Shown here in pieces: positions 6,953 through 15,131 of a stretch of DNA of 20,939 nt; positions within the stretch are counted from its first letter, which is position 1, and each line of letters starts with the position of its first letter. This stretch comes from a virus. The notes beneath the pieces were generated by a model. The model was not told the DNA's origin and ran no database searches. It saw only the letters and a list, made by a program, of their open reading frames with translations. A program made the position numbers and the translations under genes. Location of the stretch: the IMG/VR virus record IMGVR_UViG_3300044647_002122, positions 1-20,939 of that record, one strand, 5' to 3'.

Positions 6953-8721
6953 TCCTCTACCCGTCGCAGCTCACCGGGCGCCGCGTCTACTGGCTGCTTA
7001 CCGTCGACGTGGGCGGCGTCCTGATGCGCATGGCCGACGACGAGGTCGACGTCGTTACGGCGTCGGGCCAGGTGCTCCACTACTCGGCGGGCCTCGACGG
7101 CATCGAGACAACCGAGGGCATCGACCTGTTCGGCGACAGCGTGGGGCAGCTCTCCGTGCCGCTCGAGTTCATCGCGCCGCCGGGTGTGAGCATCGCCGCC
7201 CTCGTCGCGCGCGGCGGTGACCTGTCGGCCGGGCGTGGCGAGCTCGCGCGGTGGGTGTCGGGCACTACCTACGAGGCGCGGCGCGTAGTGCTCGTCGGCG
7301 GCCTCACCGACCCCGAGTACGGCGACGACGGCGAGGCCGTGGCCACGTCGCTCGAGGAGCGCCTCGCGTACGACGAGACGCTCACGAGCGCGGCGTCACT
7401 GGCCACCACGGCGACGAACTGGGCACACACGGCGGATCTCCTCGACGACTGGATCGATGTGCCCTACCCCATCGTCATCGGCCGCCCCGGCTACCAGGGC
7501 GGGAGCTCCTACGTGACCGGCTCGCCGGCTGTGTGGGCAGATCATCGAGACGTCGCCGTTGGGGGCGCGTTCCCTGGTCGGGCCGTCGGCAACATCTGCG
7601 TACTTGCCGGGCATCACGTGTCGGCGAACTACGTCTACCTGAACCACGACCAGTATACGGCCGCCGACAAGCGTTTCCGAGTGTTCAACGGCTTCGACTT
7701 GGGCGGCAACCCCATCGCGTTCGCGGCGTGGTATCTGACGACGACGAGCCCCGACGCGTTCGAGTATTCATCCTCGTACGTCTACACGGTCTTTATCGAC
7801 CCCGACCCCGCGACGACGACGGGCGGCCCTACCGTCTCGTTCGGCTCGCTCTACGTCGACCTCGAGGCGACGTTCACGTCAGACGAACAGCTCCCGCTCT
7901 ACGTCGTCTGGAAGGACGAAGCCACGGTAAACGGCGGCGGCGGCGGGCTTGTGCGCGGTGGTGTACTTATCCGCAGCGCCGGCGATGTACTTGAGTACTT
8001 GTTGTCGCTCACGTCGATCCCGGTGGACGCCGGGCGCTTCGCCGCCGCCGCGCCGCTCCTCGATGCGTTCCAGCTCGACGCGACGATCACGGAGCGCGTG
8101 AACGTGTGGGAGCTCATCCAGGATGAGATCCTGCCGCTGCTACCCGTGTCGCTCGTGAGCGGCCCCGAGGGGCTCTACCCGGTCGTGTGGCGCTACTCTG
8201 CCGGCCCCGGTGACGCCGTGCTCGTACTCAACGCCGACACCGATCCCGACGTGTCGCGCGCCGGGCGCGTCGCCTACGACAGCAGCGACAGGAAGAACCG
8301 CTTCACCCTTGAATACCAGCTCTCCTACCGCACGGGCAGCTATCAAGCGTCGCTGACCTACGGCGCCGCCGCCGACGCCGCAGACGACGCCTCCGTCACC
8401 GTGCATCCCGCGTGCACCTACGCGCGGGCGCGAACCGGCCTCGTGGTCGAGCAGTCGATGTCAAGCGCGTGGGTGTACGACAGCGCGACGGCCCGCGCCG
8501 TGCTCGAATGGCAGGCCGCCGCCTACGCGCTGCCGACGCGCACCGTTGCCTACCTCGTTCCCGAGGTGGCCTTCGTCCACGTTGAGCGCGGCATGATCGT
8601 GGCGCTCACGGACTCCAGCATCTACCTCGCGGGCGCCCTCTGCATGGTGCGCGACGTTCTGACGGATGGGACGGGTTACCTGACGCTCACGCTCCAGCTC
8701 CTCGAGGCACCGAATGGCTAA
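6949..8721 (+). CDS. Tail tip / baseplate hub-type protein (590 aa)
   Basis: It starts at GTG 6949 (GTGA overlap with the tape measure stop) and encodes 590 residues. The N-terminal 120 residues are beta-rich and resemble a tail-tip entry domain (LTGRRVYWLLTVDVGG, VPLEFIAPPGVSIAALVAR). A segment WVSGTTYEARRVVLVGGLTD and EERLAYDETLT follow, then a long central region with Thr/Tyr/Asp-rich strands, a GGGGG stretch near residue 327, and a C-terminal part with WELIQDEILPLLPVSLVSGP and YLTLTLQLLEAPNG. The gene directly after the tape measure commonly encodes the distal tail or hub component that closes the tube and anchors fibres. No catalytic motif was recognised. It overlaps the next gene by 8 bases. 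Confidence 0.65.
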   Translation: MILYPSQLTGRRVYWLLTVDVGGVLMRMADDEVDVVTASGQVLHYSAGLDGIETTEGIDLFGDSVGQLSVPLEFIAPPGVSIAALVARGGDLSAGRGELARWVSGTTYEARRVVLVGGLTDPEYGDDGEAVATSLEERLAYDETLTSAASLATTATNWAHTADLLDDWIDVPYPIVIGRPGYQGGSSYVTGSPAVWADHRDVAVGGAFPGRAVGNICVLAGHHVSANYVYLNHDQYTAADKRFRVFNGFDLGGNPIAFAAWYLTTTSPDAFEYSSSYVYTVFIDPDPATTTGGPTVSFGSLYVDLEATFTSDEQLPLYVVWKDEATVNGGGGGLVRGGVLIRSAGDVLEYLLSLTSIPVDAGRFAAAAPLLDAFQLDATITERVNVWELIQDEILPLLPVSLVSGPEGLYPVVWRYSAGPGDAVLVLNADTDPDVSRAGRVAYDSSDRKNRFTLEYQLSYRTGSYQASLTYGAAADAADDASVTVHPACTYARARTGLVVEQSMSSAWVYDSATARAVLEWQAAAYALPTRTVAYLVPEVAFVHVERGMIVALTDSSIYLAGALCMVRDVLTDGTGYLTLTLQLLEAPNG

Positions 8722-11700
8722 GACGCAGCCGACTCACGACTTGCGCGGCCTGCTGGTCCCCGAGGCCGGCACGCTGACGGCGACGTACACGGCGACCTCC
8801 CAAGCGGGGCCGCGAGCTGGCGCGATCGTGCCCGATCAAGTCACCGGCCTCTCGCTCTACGGGTCGGGCGCCCTCGACGCCAACTCCCAGGCCGCGCTCG
8901 GCGGCGACATGATCCTCAACATCGCGGCGGCCGGGAGCGTCGGCACCGCTCAGTGCCGGTGGCGGTTCGACGGCGAGGTGGCGCGCAACTACGACCCGCC
9001 CGTGATGATGGCGGGCTGGGAGTACATCGACCGCACCACGACGGCGACGCGCTACCGCTATCCGCACATCGTGCGCCGCGCCGAGACCGGCCTCCTCGCC
9101 GTCGTGTCGACGTACAACACCAACGACCTCCGCGTGCACGCCCAGGGCACCACGGGCAAGTGGACGATGGCGACGCTCGCGACGAGCAACTTCGCCTCGA
9201 AGGCCTGCCTCGTCGATATGCCGTCGGGCCGCCTCCTCGCGCTCTACGTGGTGCCGTCCTCGCCGGCGGGCTCGTCGACACAGATCCGGATGGCCTACTC
9301 TGACGACGACGGCGCGACGTGGACCACGGGCTCTGACGCCGTGCTTCCGTCCGCGATCGGCGTGGCGCCGTCGGACATCCAGCGCATCCGCGCCGTGGAG
9401 CTCGGCGGCCAGATCGCCATGCTCATCCACTACGTCTCGGCCGGCGTCGACGTGATCTACCAGTACGCGAGCCGCGACGGCGGCGGCACGTTCGCCACCA
9501 TCGAGGCCGTCGGCCTCGTCGCGCGGGGGTTCCCTGACCTCGCCGTGAGTCAGGGCTCGATCTACGTGGCGCTCCTGCGCTACGACGCCTCGTTCACGCC
9601 CGTGACGATCCGGCCCTACGTCTACCGCCTCGCGTCGGCGTCGCAGCCTGTGACGAGCTCGCAGGGCGTCAACGCCGCAACCGCCGCGGGCAACGCGGTG
9701 TTCGGCTCGTACGCAGGCACGGCGTTCACGGCCGGCGAGCTGGCCATCCTCGCGACGGATGACGGGACGCTCTACCTGTACGGCGTAGACTTCGCGGGCG
9801 GCGGGACTGGCGAGGTCATCACGCGCGTCTCCGTTGATCGCGGCGCCAACTGGGACCAGAACTTCCGCAACTCGCGCGCGGCGGTGGGCGGCACGGTGGC
9901 GCACTACTCGGGCTCGGCCTCGACGGCCTGGCGCGACCTGTCCGTCGCTCCGGAGCGCGGGCGCGCCGTCCTGGCGCACACCTACATCGGAACCGTCGTC
10001 AACGACTACACGAGCCTCTGCGCGGCCTACCTCGGCGGGTGGTCGACGGTGGGGATGCCCGCGCCGGGCGATCAAGACGCGTGGGAGGTGGCGGGCTGGG
10101 ACGACAGCTACGTCCCGATGGACCTCCCCGACGACGCCGGGCCTACGTGGACGCGCACGCTCACGGGCTCGGCAACCGAGGCGCTCGGCGATGCTGGCGT
10201 CACGTTGACGGCGACGGGCGCCGACCGCGTGTTCTTTACGACGGCGCCCACGACGACCGGCTACCTCGAGGACGGCATTCTCTGCGAGGCCCGCGTCGTC
10301 GCCACGTCCGGCACGTCGGCGATAGACCTCCGCGTGTGCGACGGTACGAACGGCTACCGTGCCAGGGTAGAGATCACGACGACGGGCGTAACGCTCTCCG
10401 ACGTGGGCGGCGGCGCCTTCACGGCGACGACGGCGGTAGATGCCACGTTGGGCATCGTGGTGCGCATCGCGCTCGGGAAGGCGACCGGCGCATGGTCTAC
10501 CAACGTCGGCCGGGTGCGCGCATGGGTGCGCGTCGATGGCCCCTACACCGGTGGCGCCGTCAACCACGGCCCGCGACAGGACCGCGAGTGGACGCAGATC
10601 GGCACGTCCTCGACGCTCCAGAGCATCGCCACGGCCGCCAACCGCATCGCCTGGGGCGCGCTCACGGCCGCCGCGACGTCGACGTGGGGGTGGGTGTACT
10701 TCTCGGCCGGACGGGAGACGGCCGGGAACATCCTGACGAGCGCCACGGGCACCACGCGCGGCCACGTCGTGCCGAGCTCGGCGAGCCCCGTGCACATCAC
10801 GGACGGTCTCCGCGTCCACGGCGTCGACGGTCCCACCGTCCAGGGCGACTCGTTCCGCACGCGCGCCGACTACGAGTACCCCGTGTCGGCGATCAATCCG
10901 GCCGTGAGTCCGTCACCGCGGCGCCGGTGGCGCTCAACCTCCGACGCTCAACAGGACATCATCCTCACCGGCGTGTCGCTCGGCGCCCGCTCGGGCGACC
11001 TCTACGGCTTGTACCTCGCGGGCTGCAACTGGCGCACGGCGACGCTCTACCGCGACTCGAGCGCGACCAACAAAGTCTGCGACATCGACCTCGGCGCCGG
11101 CATGTCCGCGCTCGACTTCACGCGCACGCGTGGGCTCGTGTTCCCGATCGCCGGTGCGAGCGGGGGGATGCCGTTCTACGCGGGGGCACAGCGCCTCGCC
11201 GGCGCAACTGTCGAGTACACGCAGGCAGTCGGGCCTACCGTCGTCGCTCGCGAGGTGGCCGGGAACACGTCGGGCGCTTGGATCGGCGGCTCGGCGACGG
11301 GCACCTATGCGGCCGTGCGCATCGACCTCGACGCGTTCGAGGCGGGCGACCCGACGACGGGGCAGATGGGCCTCCGGATGCCGAGCGCCGTGATCCTGTT
11401 CGACGCGCTCGTCGGGACCGATACGCTGATGCTCCGGATTCCGGGCCAGGTCACGCCCGGCGACTACTTCTCGATCGGGACGATGATCGTGGGGCGCGTG
11501 CGGCTGTTCGGCAGGCAGTACTCGCGCGGGCGCGGCCTCACGTTCACGCCGGCCTACGAGCTCACCGAGACGCGCAGCGGCACACGCCGCGCTCGGCGGC
11601 TCGGCCCGACACGCCGCGCCATGGAGATGGCGTGGGACGATGGCATCGACACGACGGGCCTAAACACGGCCGGCACGGCGCCGGACTACTACGGCCTCGG

Positions 11701-11998
11701 GTACTCGGGCGCCGACGGCCTCACGGCCATCGCGGACACCGGGCGCACGCTCGCCGGCCTGATCGAGCAGACGGACGGCGCCGTGCTGCCGGTCGTCGTG
11801 CTCCCGGCCATCCCGCAGCAGGCGTCCGCGCCGGGTACGACCGGTGTGCAGCTCCTCAACCCGGAGGCGCACCTCTACGGGCGCATCCTGACGGAGACGC
11901 TCCGCGTCGACAGTGACGCGAGCGTGCGCGGGCAGGAGCTCCGCGACCCCGGCGAGGTGGTGCAGGTGTCCACAGTGATCGTGGAAGAGGAGCTCTGA
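8714..11998 (+). CDS. Large tail fibre / receptor-binding protein with sialidase-type Asp-box propeller
   Basis: The product is 1094 residues, starting at ATG 8714. Three Asp-box motifs (S-x-D-x-G-x-x-W/F) are visible: SDDDGATW at residue 196, SRDGGGTF at 253 and SVDRGANW at 373. They point to a six-bladed sialidase-like beta-propeller across roughly residues 100-420. Next comes a Thr/Gly-rich beta domain near 480-620 that looks like a lectin-type jelly roll. The final third, about 700-1094, is beta-rich (FDALVGTDTLMLRIPG, YFSIGTMIVGRVRLFG) and looks structural. No standard sialidase Arg triad can be assigned by eye, so glycan binding is better supported than hydrolysis. The size and place after the tail tip gene fit a central fibre or spike that recognises host surface sugar. 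Confidence 0.65.
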   Translation: MAKTQPTHDLRGLLVPEAGTLTATYTATSQAGPRAGAIVPDQVTGLSLYGSGALDANSQAALGGDMILNIAAAGSVGTAQCRWRFDGEVARNYDPPVMMAGWEYIDRTTTATRYRYPHIVRRAETGLLAVVSTYNTNDLRVHAQGTTGKWTMATLATSNFASKACLVDMPSGRLLALYVVPSSPAGSSTQIRMAYSDDDGATWTTGSDAVLPSAIGVAPSDIQRIRAVELGGQIAMLIHYVSAGVDVIYQYASRDGGGTFATIEAVGLVARGFPDLAVSQGSIYVALLRYDASFTPVTIRPYVYRLASASQPVTSSQGVNAATAAGNAVFGSYAGTAFTAGELAILATDDGTLYLYGVDFAGGGTGEVITRVSVDRGANWDQNFRNSRAAVGGTVAHYSGSASTAWRDLSVAPERGRAVLAHTYIGTVVNDYTSLCAAYLGGWSTVGMPAPGDQDAWEVAGWDDSYVPMDLPDDAGPTWTRTLTGSATEALGDAGVTLTATGADRVFFTTAPTTTGYLEDGILCEARVVATSGTSAIDLRVCDGTNGYRARVEITTTGVTLSDVGGGAFTATTAVDATLGIVVRIALGKATGAWSTNVGRVRAWVRVDGPYTGGAVNHGPRQDREWTQIGTSSTLQSIATAANRIAWGALTAAATSTWGWVYFSAGRETAGNILTSATGTTRGHVVPSSASPVHITDGLRVHGVDGPTVQGDSFRTRADYEYPVSAINPAVSPSPRRRWRSTSDAQQDIILTGVSLGARSGDLYGLYLAGCNWRTATLYRDSSATNKVCDIDLGAGMSALDFTRTRGLVFPIAGASGGMPFYAGAQRLAGATVEYTQAVGPTVVAREVAGNTSGAWIGGSATGTYAAVRIDLDAFEAGDPTTGQMGLRMPSAVILFDALVGTDTLMLRIPGQVTPGDYFSIGTMIVGRVRLFGRQYSRGRGLTFTPAYELTETRSGTRRARRLGPTRRAMEMAWDDGIDTTGLNTAGTAPDYYGLGYSGADGLTAIADTGRTLAGLIEQTDGAVLPVVVLPAIPQQASAPGTTGVQLLNPEAHLYGRILTETLRVDSDASVRGQELRDPGEVVQVSTVIVEEEL

Positions 11999-12435
11999 TG
12001 CCGGCGACGACTGTTTGCCCGGTGGCCTGGATTGAGATCGGCTCGCAGGCCGACGCGACGGTGCGGGCGCTCAAGATCGTGGCGGGCTCGGGCGTCACGC
12101 TGACCACGTCGACCTCGGCGGGCGTGGCGACGACGACGATCGCGGCCTCGGGCGGCGGCGGGAGCCCTACTGGTGCGGCGGGCGGCGACTTGGGCGGGAC
12201 GTACCCGAATCCCACGGTGACCCAGGCCCGCGGCCTCCGCGAGACGGGCGGCCCTACGACGCTCACGGTGGGGGCCGTCGCCGACGGGCAATACCTGCGG
12301 CGCTCGGGCTCGTCGATCGTCGGCGCCTATCTCGCGCTCGTCGTCGGCGTTACCGGCGGCGATCTCACATTCACCGACGGCAGCGCGGGCGTAGAGCTCC
12401 CGGCCGCCGCCGTTACCGCGGGGACTGTCGCATGA
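11998..12435 (+). CDS. Small tail-fibre-like protein with GDLxGTYPNPTV motif
   Basis: The product is 145 residues, starting at ATG 11998 (TGATG overlap). It contains a Gly/Ser/Thr-rich hinge (ASGGGGSPTGAAGG), then GGDLGGTYPNPTVTQARGLR. The GDL-GTYPNPTV element recurs as a linker in many phage tail fibres and marks fibre shafts. The remainder is short beta strands (LTVGAVADGQYLRRSGSSIV, GGDLTFTDGSAGVELP) like those of trimeric fibre shafts. It is probably a fibre accessory or tip subunit working with the 1094-residue protein upstream. It overlaps the next gene by ATGA. Confidence 0.6.
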   Translation: MPATTVCPVAWIEIGSQADATVRALKIVAGSGVTLTTSTSAGVATTTIAASGGGGSPTGAAGGDLGGTYPNPTVTQARGLRETGGPTTLTVGAVADGQYLRRSGSSIVGAYLALVVGVTGGDLTFTDGSAGVELPAAAVTAGTVA

Positions 12436-13424
12436 GTCTGGAGCACATCAACTGGCGATACGTCGGCTCGCAGTCGTTCGCTTCGGCGACCGTGGCGGCG
12501 GTCCTCGACGCAACCTACACGCTCGGCATCAAGACGACCTATGCCAACGGGGCGACGCGCACCGAGGGCACCGGGAGCGCGTGGACGTTCACCGGCAACC
12601 GCTACCAGAACACCGGGACGACAGAGGCGCTCTATCCGGCGCCGCCTACCTCGACGCTGAACGGGCGCATCCTCCTCGCGGGCGCGGCCACTCTGCCGTC
12701 GCCCAACCCCACGATGGCCTCTCCTGACGCCGCCGCCGCCAACATCCTGCTCGCGAACGTCGTCAAGAACGCGGGGGCTTTCGCGACGTGGAACGCCGCC
12801 TCCCCGATGACCTCGGGCCAAACGTTCGGTTACTGGCGCGTGTGGCCCACCTCGGCCGGCACTGGCAGCGTCTACCTCTACGAGGGGAAAGACGCGCTGC
12901 TCGTCGTGGTGTCGGCGGGCGCTGCTGCCTACGCGTGGATCGGCGGCGCCATCGGCGACCCGGAGACGGACTCCACGTCGGACGGAGAGAGCGACGGCAA
13001 GGTCTACGGACAGGCTGTGTCAGGTACAAACGCCGTGTGGTTGGCCAACTGGTTCGGCGCCACGAGTGCCACAACTTCGGGTTTCCCGCTCGTCCACGCC
13101 ACCGGGGCAAGTCAAACCCACATCGGGGTATTTACTCCGGGCGGAAGCACGATTCTAACCGCGACGTCGCTTACGGGCGGTCTCGTCGCCATGACGACCA
13201 CCGGACTGAAGACCCGCTCGGGCCGGTGGGCTCGGGCGCCGCTCCTCTACAGGTACACCGCCGCCGCGCCCAACGACGGCTTCGCGTTCCGCCTACGCGA
13301 GGTGTTCGCGTTCAGCGACGAGACCATGGGCCGCACCCAGACGAACGGCGCGACGACGATCGGCTACGTCGCCGGCCCCTCCGCGACGACCAATCAGGAC
13401 GCGCTCCTTCTGGAGCACGGATGA
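12432..13424 (+). CDS. Putative tail structural protein (330 aa)
   Basis: The product is 330 residues, starting at ATG 12432 (ATGA overlap). It is beta-rich and Ser/Thr/Gly/Ala-rich with few charged residues. Landmarks are a helix-poor N-terminus (INWRYVGSQSFASATVAAVL), TFGYWRVWPTSAGTGSVYLY, SGTNAVWLANWFGATSATT, and a C-terminal portion GRWARAPLLYRYTAAAPNDG then AFRLREVFAFSDETMGR. The composition and location after fibre genes suggest a virion surface or fibre-tip protein with a jelly-roll-type fold. No catalytic or binding signature was recognised. Base composition in the part around 13.0-13.15 kb is somewhat less G+C rich than the neighbours, as often seen in receptor-binding genes. Confidence 0.6.
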   Translation: MSLEHINWRYVGSQSFASATVAAVLDATYTLGIKTTYANGATRTEGTGSAWTFTGNRYQNTGTTEALYPAPPTSTLNGRILLAGAATLPSPNPTMASPDAAAANILLANVVKNAGAFATWNAASPMTSGQTFGYWRVWPTSAGTGSVYLYEGKDALLVVVSAGAAAYAWIGGAIGDPETDSTSDGESDGKVYGQAVSGTNAVWLANWFGATSATTSGFPLVHATGASQTHIGVFTPGGSTILTATSLTGGLVAMTTTGLKTRSGRWARAPLLYRYTAAAPNDGFAFRLREVFAFSDETMGRTQTNGATTIGYVAGPSATTNQDALLLEHG

Positions 13425-13633
13425 GCCCGGCCGTCGAGTGGCTCCGCGGCCACCTCGCCGAGGGGAGGTCCATCGCGCTCGTCTCCGTCGCCGTTGAGCA
13501 TCACGAGGCGCTCCATGCCTCCGGGCTCATCGCGGGCGCCGTCCTTGAACCGCCTCCCCCGGCGCGCGACGGGTGCATCGTCGTCATCGACGAGGCCGGT
13601 GACGAGTGGGCGGCGCACCTGTCCGCGTCGTAG
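13421..13633 (+). CDS. Small unknown protein (70 aa)
   Basis: ATG 13421 overlaps the preceding stop (ATGA) and gives 70 residues beginning SPAVEWLRGHLAEGRSIALV and ending EAGDEWAAHLSAS. It has a predicted beta-alpha-beta arrangement (SIALVSVAVEHHEAL, GCIVVIDEAGDEW) with a PPPP loop between. It has no signal peptide or membrane segment. The frame also runs open far upstream, but that part is a shadow of the 330-residue gene. Function is unknown. It may be a small virion or chaperone component, since it ends the tail gene run just before the lysis genes. Confidence 0.55.
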   Translation: MSPAVEWLRGHLAEGRSIALVSVAVEHHEALHASGLIAGAVLEPPPPARDGCIVVIDEAGDEWAAHLSAS

Positions 13634-13697
13634 TCCGCCGCTCGGCGACGCGCGAGACAAACTGTGATACGACGTGTCCATCCGCAACAGGACGATC

Positions 13698-14003
13698 ATG
13701 CCTGACTCTCCCTCGTGGTACGGCAAAGCATTCAAGCTCGAAGGACCGGCCGGCATCCTCGCGATTCTGTTCACCAGCGGCCTGATCGGGGCGAGCGCGG
13801 CGGGGGGCGTCGGCGAGATCACGCGGGAGGCCGACATGGCGGCGGTGGACGCTCGCGTGGACGCGCGCATGGGCGACGTGGTCGAGCAGATCCGGCGGGA
13901 GCAGCAGGCCGCGAGCGACGCAGCCCAGGCCCTCGCGGGGGCGCGGTACGATGAGATTCTCCGTCGCCTTGACCGCATCGAGCGGCGACTGGATACCCAG
14001 TGA
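13698..14003 (+). CDS. Small membrane/coiled-coil protein, candidate holin or lysis accessory
   Basis: ATG 13698 (101 residues) is preferred over GTG 13674 because a weak ribosome site (CAGGAC) precedes it and the added eight residues look non-coding. Residues 17-38 form one hydrophobic segment (GPAGILAILFTSGLIGASAA). Residues about 45-101 are a highly charged heptad-rich coiled coil (VDARVDARMGDVVEQIRREQ, then YDEILRRLDRIERRLDTQ). The gene immediately precedes an endolysin, sharing TGATG. One membrane segment plus a cytoplasmic or periplasmic coil fits a holin, antiholin or spanin-like lysis partner. With a single transmembrane segment and no lipobox the exact class cannot be fixed. Confidence 0.55.
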   Translation: MPDSPSWYGKAFKLEGPAGILAILFTSGLIGASAAGGVGEITREADMAAVDARVDARMGDVVEQIRREQQAASDAAQALAGARYDEILRRLDRIERRLDTQ

Positions 14004-14431
14004 TGCCCTCGCGCAACATCCTCGACCTGCACCCGGACCTCCAGCCGCTCGCGCTCGCGTTCCTGGCGCGGTGCGCCGCCCGCCAGGTGGACGTGCTCAT
14101 CGTGTGCACGTACCGGAGCGGCGCCGAACAGGACGCGCTCTACGCCATCGGGCGCACGAAGCCGGGGGCGAAGGTGACGAACGCCCGCGCCGGGCAGTCG
14201 GCGCACAACCACACGATCGACGGGAAGCCCGCCGCGCGCGCGTTTGACGCCGTTCCGCTTCTCCACGGCAAGCCTATCTGGGAAGATCCGCGCGACGCGG
14301 ACACCGACTGGACGAACGACTTCGGCTGGCGCGTGATGGGGGAGGTGGCCGCCGAGCTCGGGCTCGTGTGGTACGGCAAGCCGGGCTCGGCGTTCCGCGA
14401 GGCACCCCATTTCCAGCTGGCGGGCGCGTGA
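14003..14431 (+). CDS. Endolysin, M15 (VanY/L-Ala-D-Glu type) peptidase
   Basis: The start is ATG 14003; GTG 14000 in the same frame would add one residue. Both overlap the stop of the previous gene. The product is 142 residues. It has the M15 fold signatures YRSGAEQDALYAIGR, a SAHN box, AFDAVP and EAPHFQL. Numbering from the GTG, the zinc ligands would be H69, D83 and H137, with E134 as catalytic base. This family cuts the peptide stem of peptidoglycan and is the usual phage lysin partner of a holin. It is a single catalytic domain with no cell-wall binding domain or signal peptide, typical of lysins that need a holin to cross the inner membrane and act on thin peptidoglycan. The stop overlaps the next GTG. 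Confidence 0.85.
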   Translation: MPSRNILDLHPDLQPLALAFLARCAARQVDVLIVCTYRSGAEQDALYAIGRTKPGAKVTNARAGQSAHNHTIDGKPAARAFDAVPLLHGKPIWEDPRDADTDWTNDFGWRVMGEVAAELGLVWYGKPGSAFREAPHFQLAGA

Positions 14432-14613
14432 CCCTCGACGCTCTCGACGCGTTCATGGCCATCTTCGGCCTCACTCGCGTCCCCAACGACCCCGAGCTCG
14501 AGCCGACGAACGCCGACCGCGCCCAGCTCGCCGCCCTCGGCGCGACGCCGCCCGAGGCGCTCACCGTGACCGTGCGCCGGCCCGAGCCAGCGGCGGGGCA
14601 CTTCACCGACTGA
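14428..14613 (+). CDS. Small unknown protein (61 aa) after the endolysin
   Basis: GTG 14428 overlaps the endolysin stop (GTGA) and gives 61 residues beginning TLDALDAFMAIFGLTRVPND and ending PEPAAGHFTD. It is acidic and mostly helical at the N-terminus, with no membrane segment or motif. In the same frame an upstream ATG at 14368 would lie within the endolysin and is rejected. Location suggests a lysis or late accessory role, but nothing in the sequence shows it. Confidence 0.45.
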   Translation: MTLDALDAFMAIFGLTRVPNDPELEPTNADRAQLAALGATPPEALTVTVRRPEPAAGHFTD

Positions 14614-14623
14614 CGGAGCCCAG

Positions 14624-14809
14624 ATGCCCCTCACGCCGAACGAACACCCCACCGTCGCCCTCAACCTCGGCCGCGTGGTCATGCTCATCGTGCGCGCCCT
14701 CGGCAAGCAGAGCGACGGCGGCGCCAAGATCACGCCGGCCGAGTGGGCGGCGATCGGAGTGGAGGCCGGCCTCGTCGCGGCGAAGGTGGCGCGCGACGTG
14801 CGCGATTAG
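14624..14809 (+). CDS. Small unknown helical protein (61 aa), last gene of the rightward block
   Basis: ATG 14624 follows a CGGAG ribosome site by a short spacer. The 61 residues include a hydrophobic helix (VALNLGRVVMLIVRALGK), a linker (QSDGGAK) and a second helix (TPAEWAAIGVEAGLVAAKVA). It is too short and too polar around the helix to be a confident membrane protein. It ends at TAG 14809, one base before the convergent stop of the leftward block at 14811, so the two transcription units meet here. The function is unknown. Confidence 0.5.
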   Translation: MPLTPNEHPTVALNLGRVVMLIVRALGKQSDGGAKITPAEWAAIGVEAGLVAAKVARDVRD

Positions 14810-14810
14810 G

Positions 14811-15131
14811 CTACGGTAGACATCGATCTTCAGCCCGTAGTCGCGTCTCCTCCTCGCGGCGGTGCTCGCCGCGCTCAATGGCATCTGCGGCGCGCAGTAG
14901 CAGGCCGCGTCCGGACGGGGACAGGGCGCGTTCTCCGGCCTCGATGGGGTGGGGCTCGTTCGCCTCGGCGTTCAGCCACGCCACCACGGCGGCGCGCTCG
15001 GCGGCTACCTCGGCGCGCAGGCGCTCCACCTCCTCGACGAGCGCGAGAGCCTCGGCAGGAGGCAGCAGCACGGGCGCACCGTGCCCCGCCGTGAGGCGGG
15101 CGCGTGCCAATAGGGCGTGAAGGTCGGTCAT
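14811..15131 (-). CDS. Coiled-coil protein A of a paralogous pair (106 aa)
   Basis: This leftward gene starts at ATG 15131, overlapping the stop of the upstream paralogue (ATGA), with GAGGAGG just before it as ribosome site. The 106 residues form a helix-rich protein: ALALVEEVERLRAEVAAERA, AVVAWLNAEAN, a loop with GERALSPSGRG, then AADAIERGEHRREEE. The AERAAVVA-L and A-AIERGEHRREE elements are shared with the gene upstream (15128-15388), so these are tandem paralogues. Such short AIERGEHRREE proteins recur in phage-like DNA, and their role is unknown. It is the last gene of the leftward operon. Confidence 0.6.
   Translation of the reverse strand: MTDLHALLARARLTAGHGAPVLLPPAEALALVEEVERLRAEVAAERAAVVAWLNAEANEPHPIEAGERALSPSGRGLLLRAADAIERGEHRREEETRLRAEDRCLP
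14849..14873 (-). repeat. 25-bp direct repeat, copy 1 (copy 2 at 15136-15160)
   Basis: Bases 14849-14873 and 15136-15160 are identical. Each encodes the GEHRREE-type C-terminus of one of the two paralogues. In copy 2 the GAGGAG within the repeat also serves as the ribosome site of the next gene. In copy 1 no gene follows, so that ribosome site is left unused. Confidence 0.8.

Noticed and set aside
8687-10819. Long minus-strand open frame (710 codons)
   Set aside because: It is antisense to the fibre gene, is dominated by Arg, Ala, Gly, His and Val, and has no ribosome site. High G+C with strict third-position bias creates such open antisense frames.
10039-11916. Plus-strand 625-codon frame inside the fibre gene
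   Set aside because: It is extremely Arg/His/Gly-rich, lacks domain-like sequence and lies in the +1 frame of a well-supported gene; it is a composition shadow.
13634-13697. Promoter or terminator in the gap before the lysis genes
   Set aside because: No convincing hexamer pair and no stem of useful length was seen; this gap is only 64 bases.
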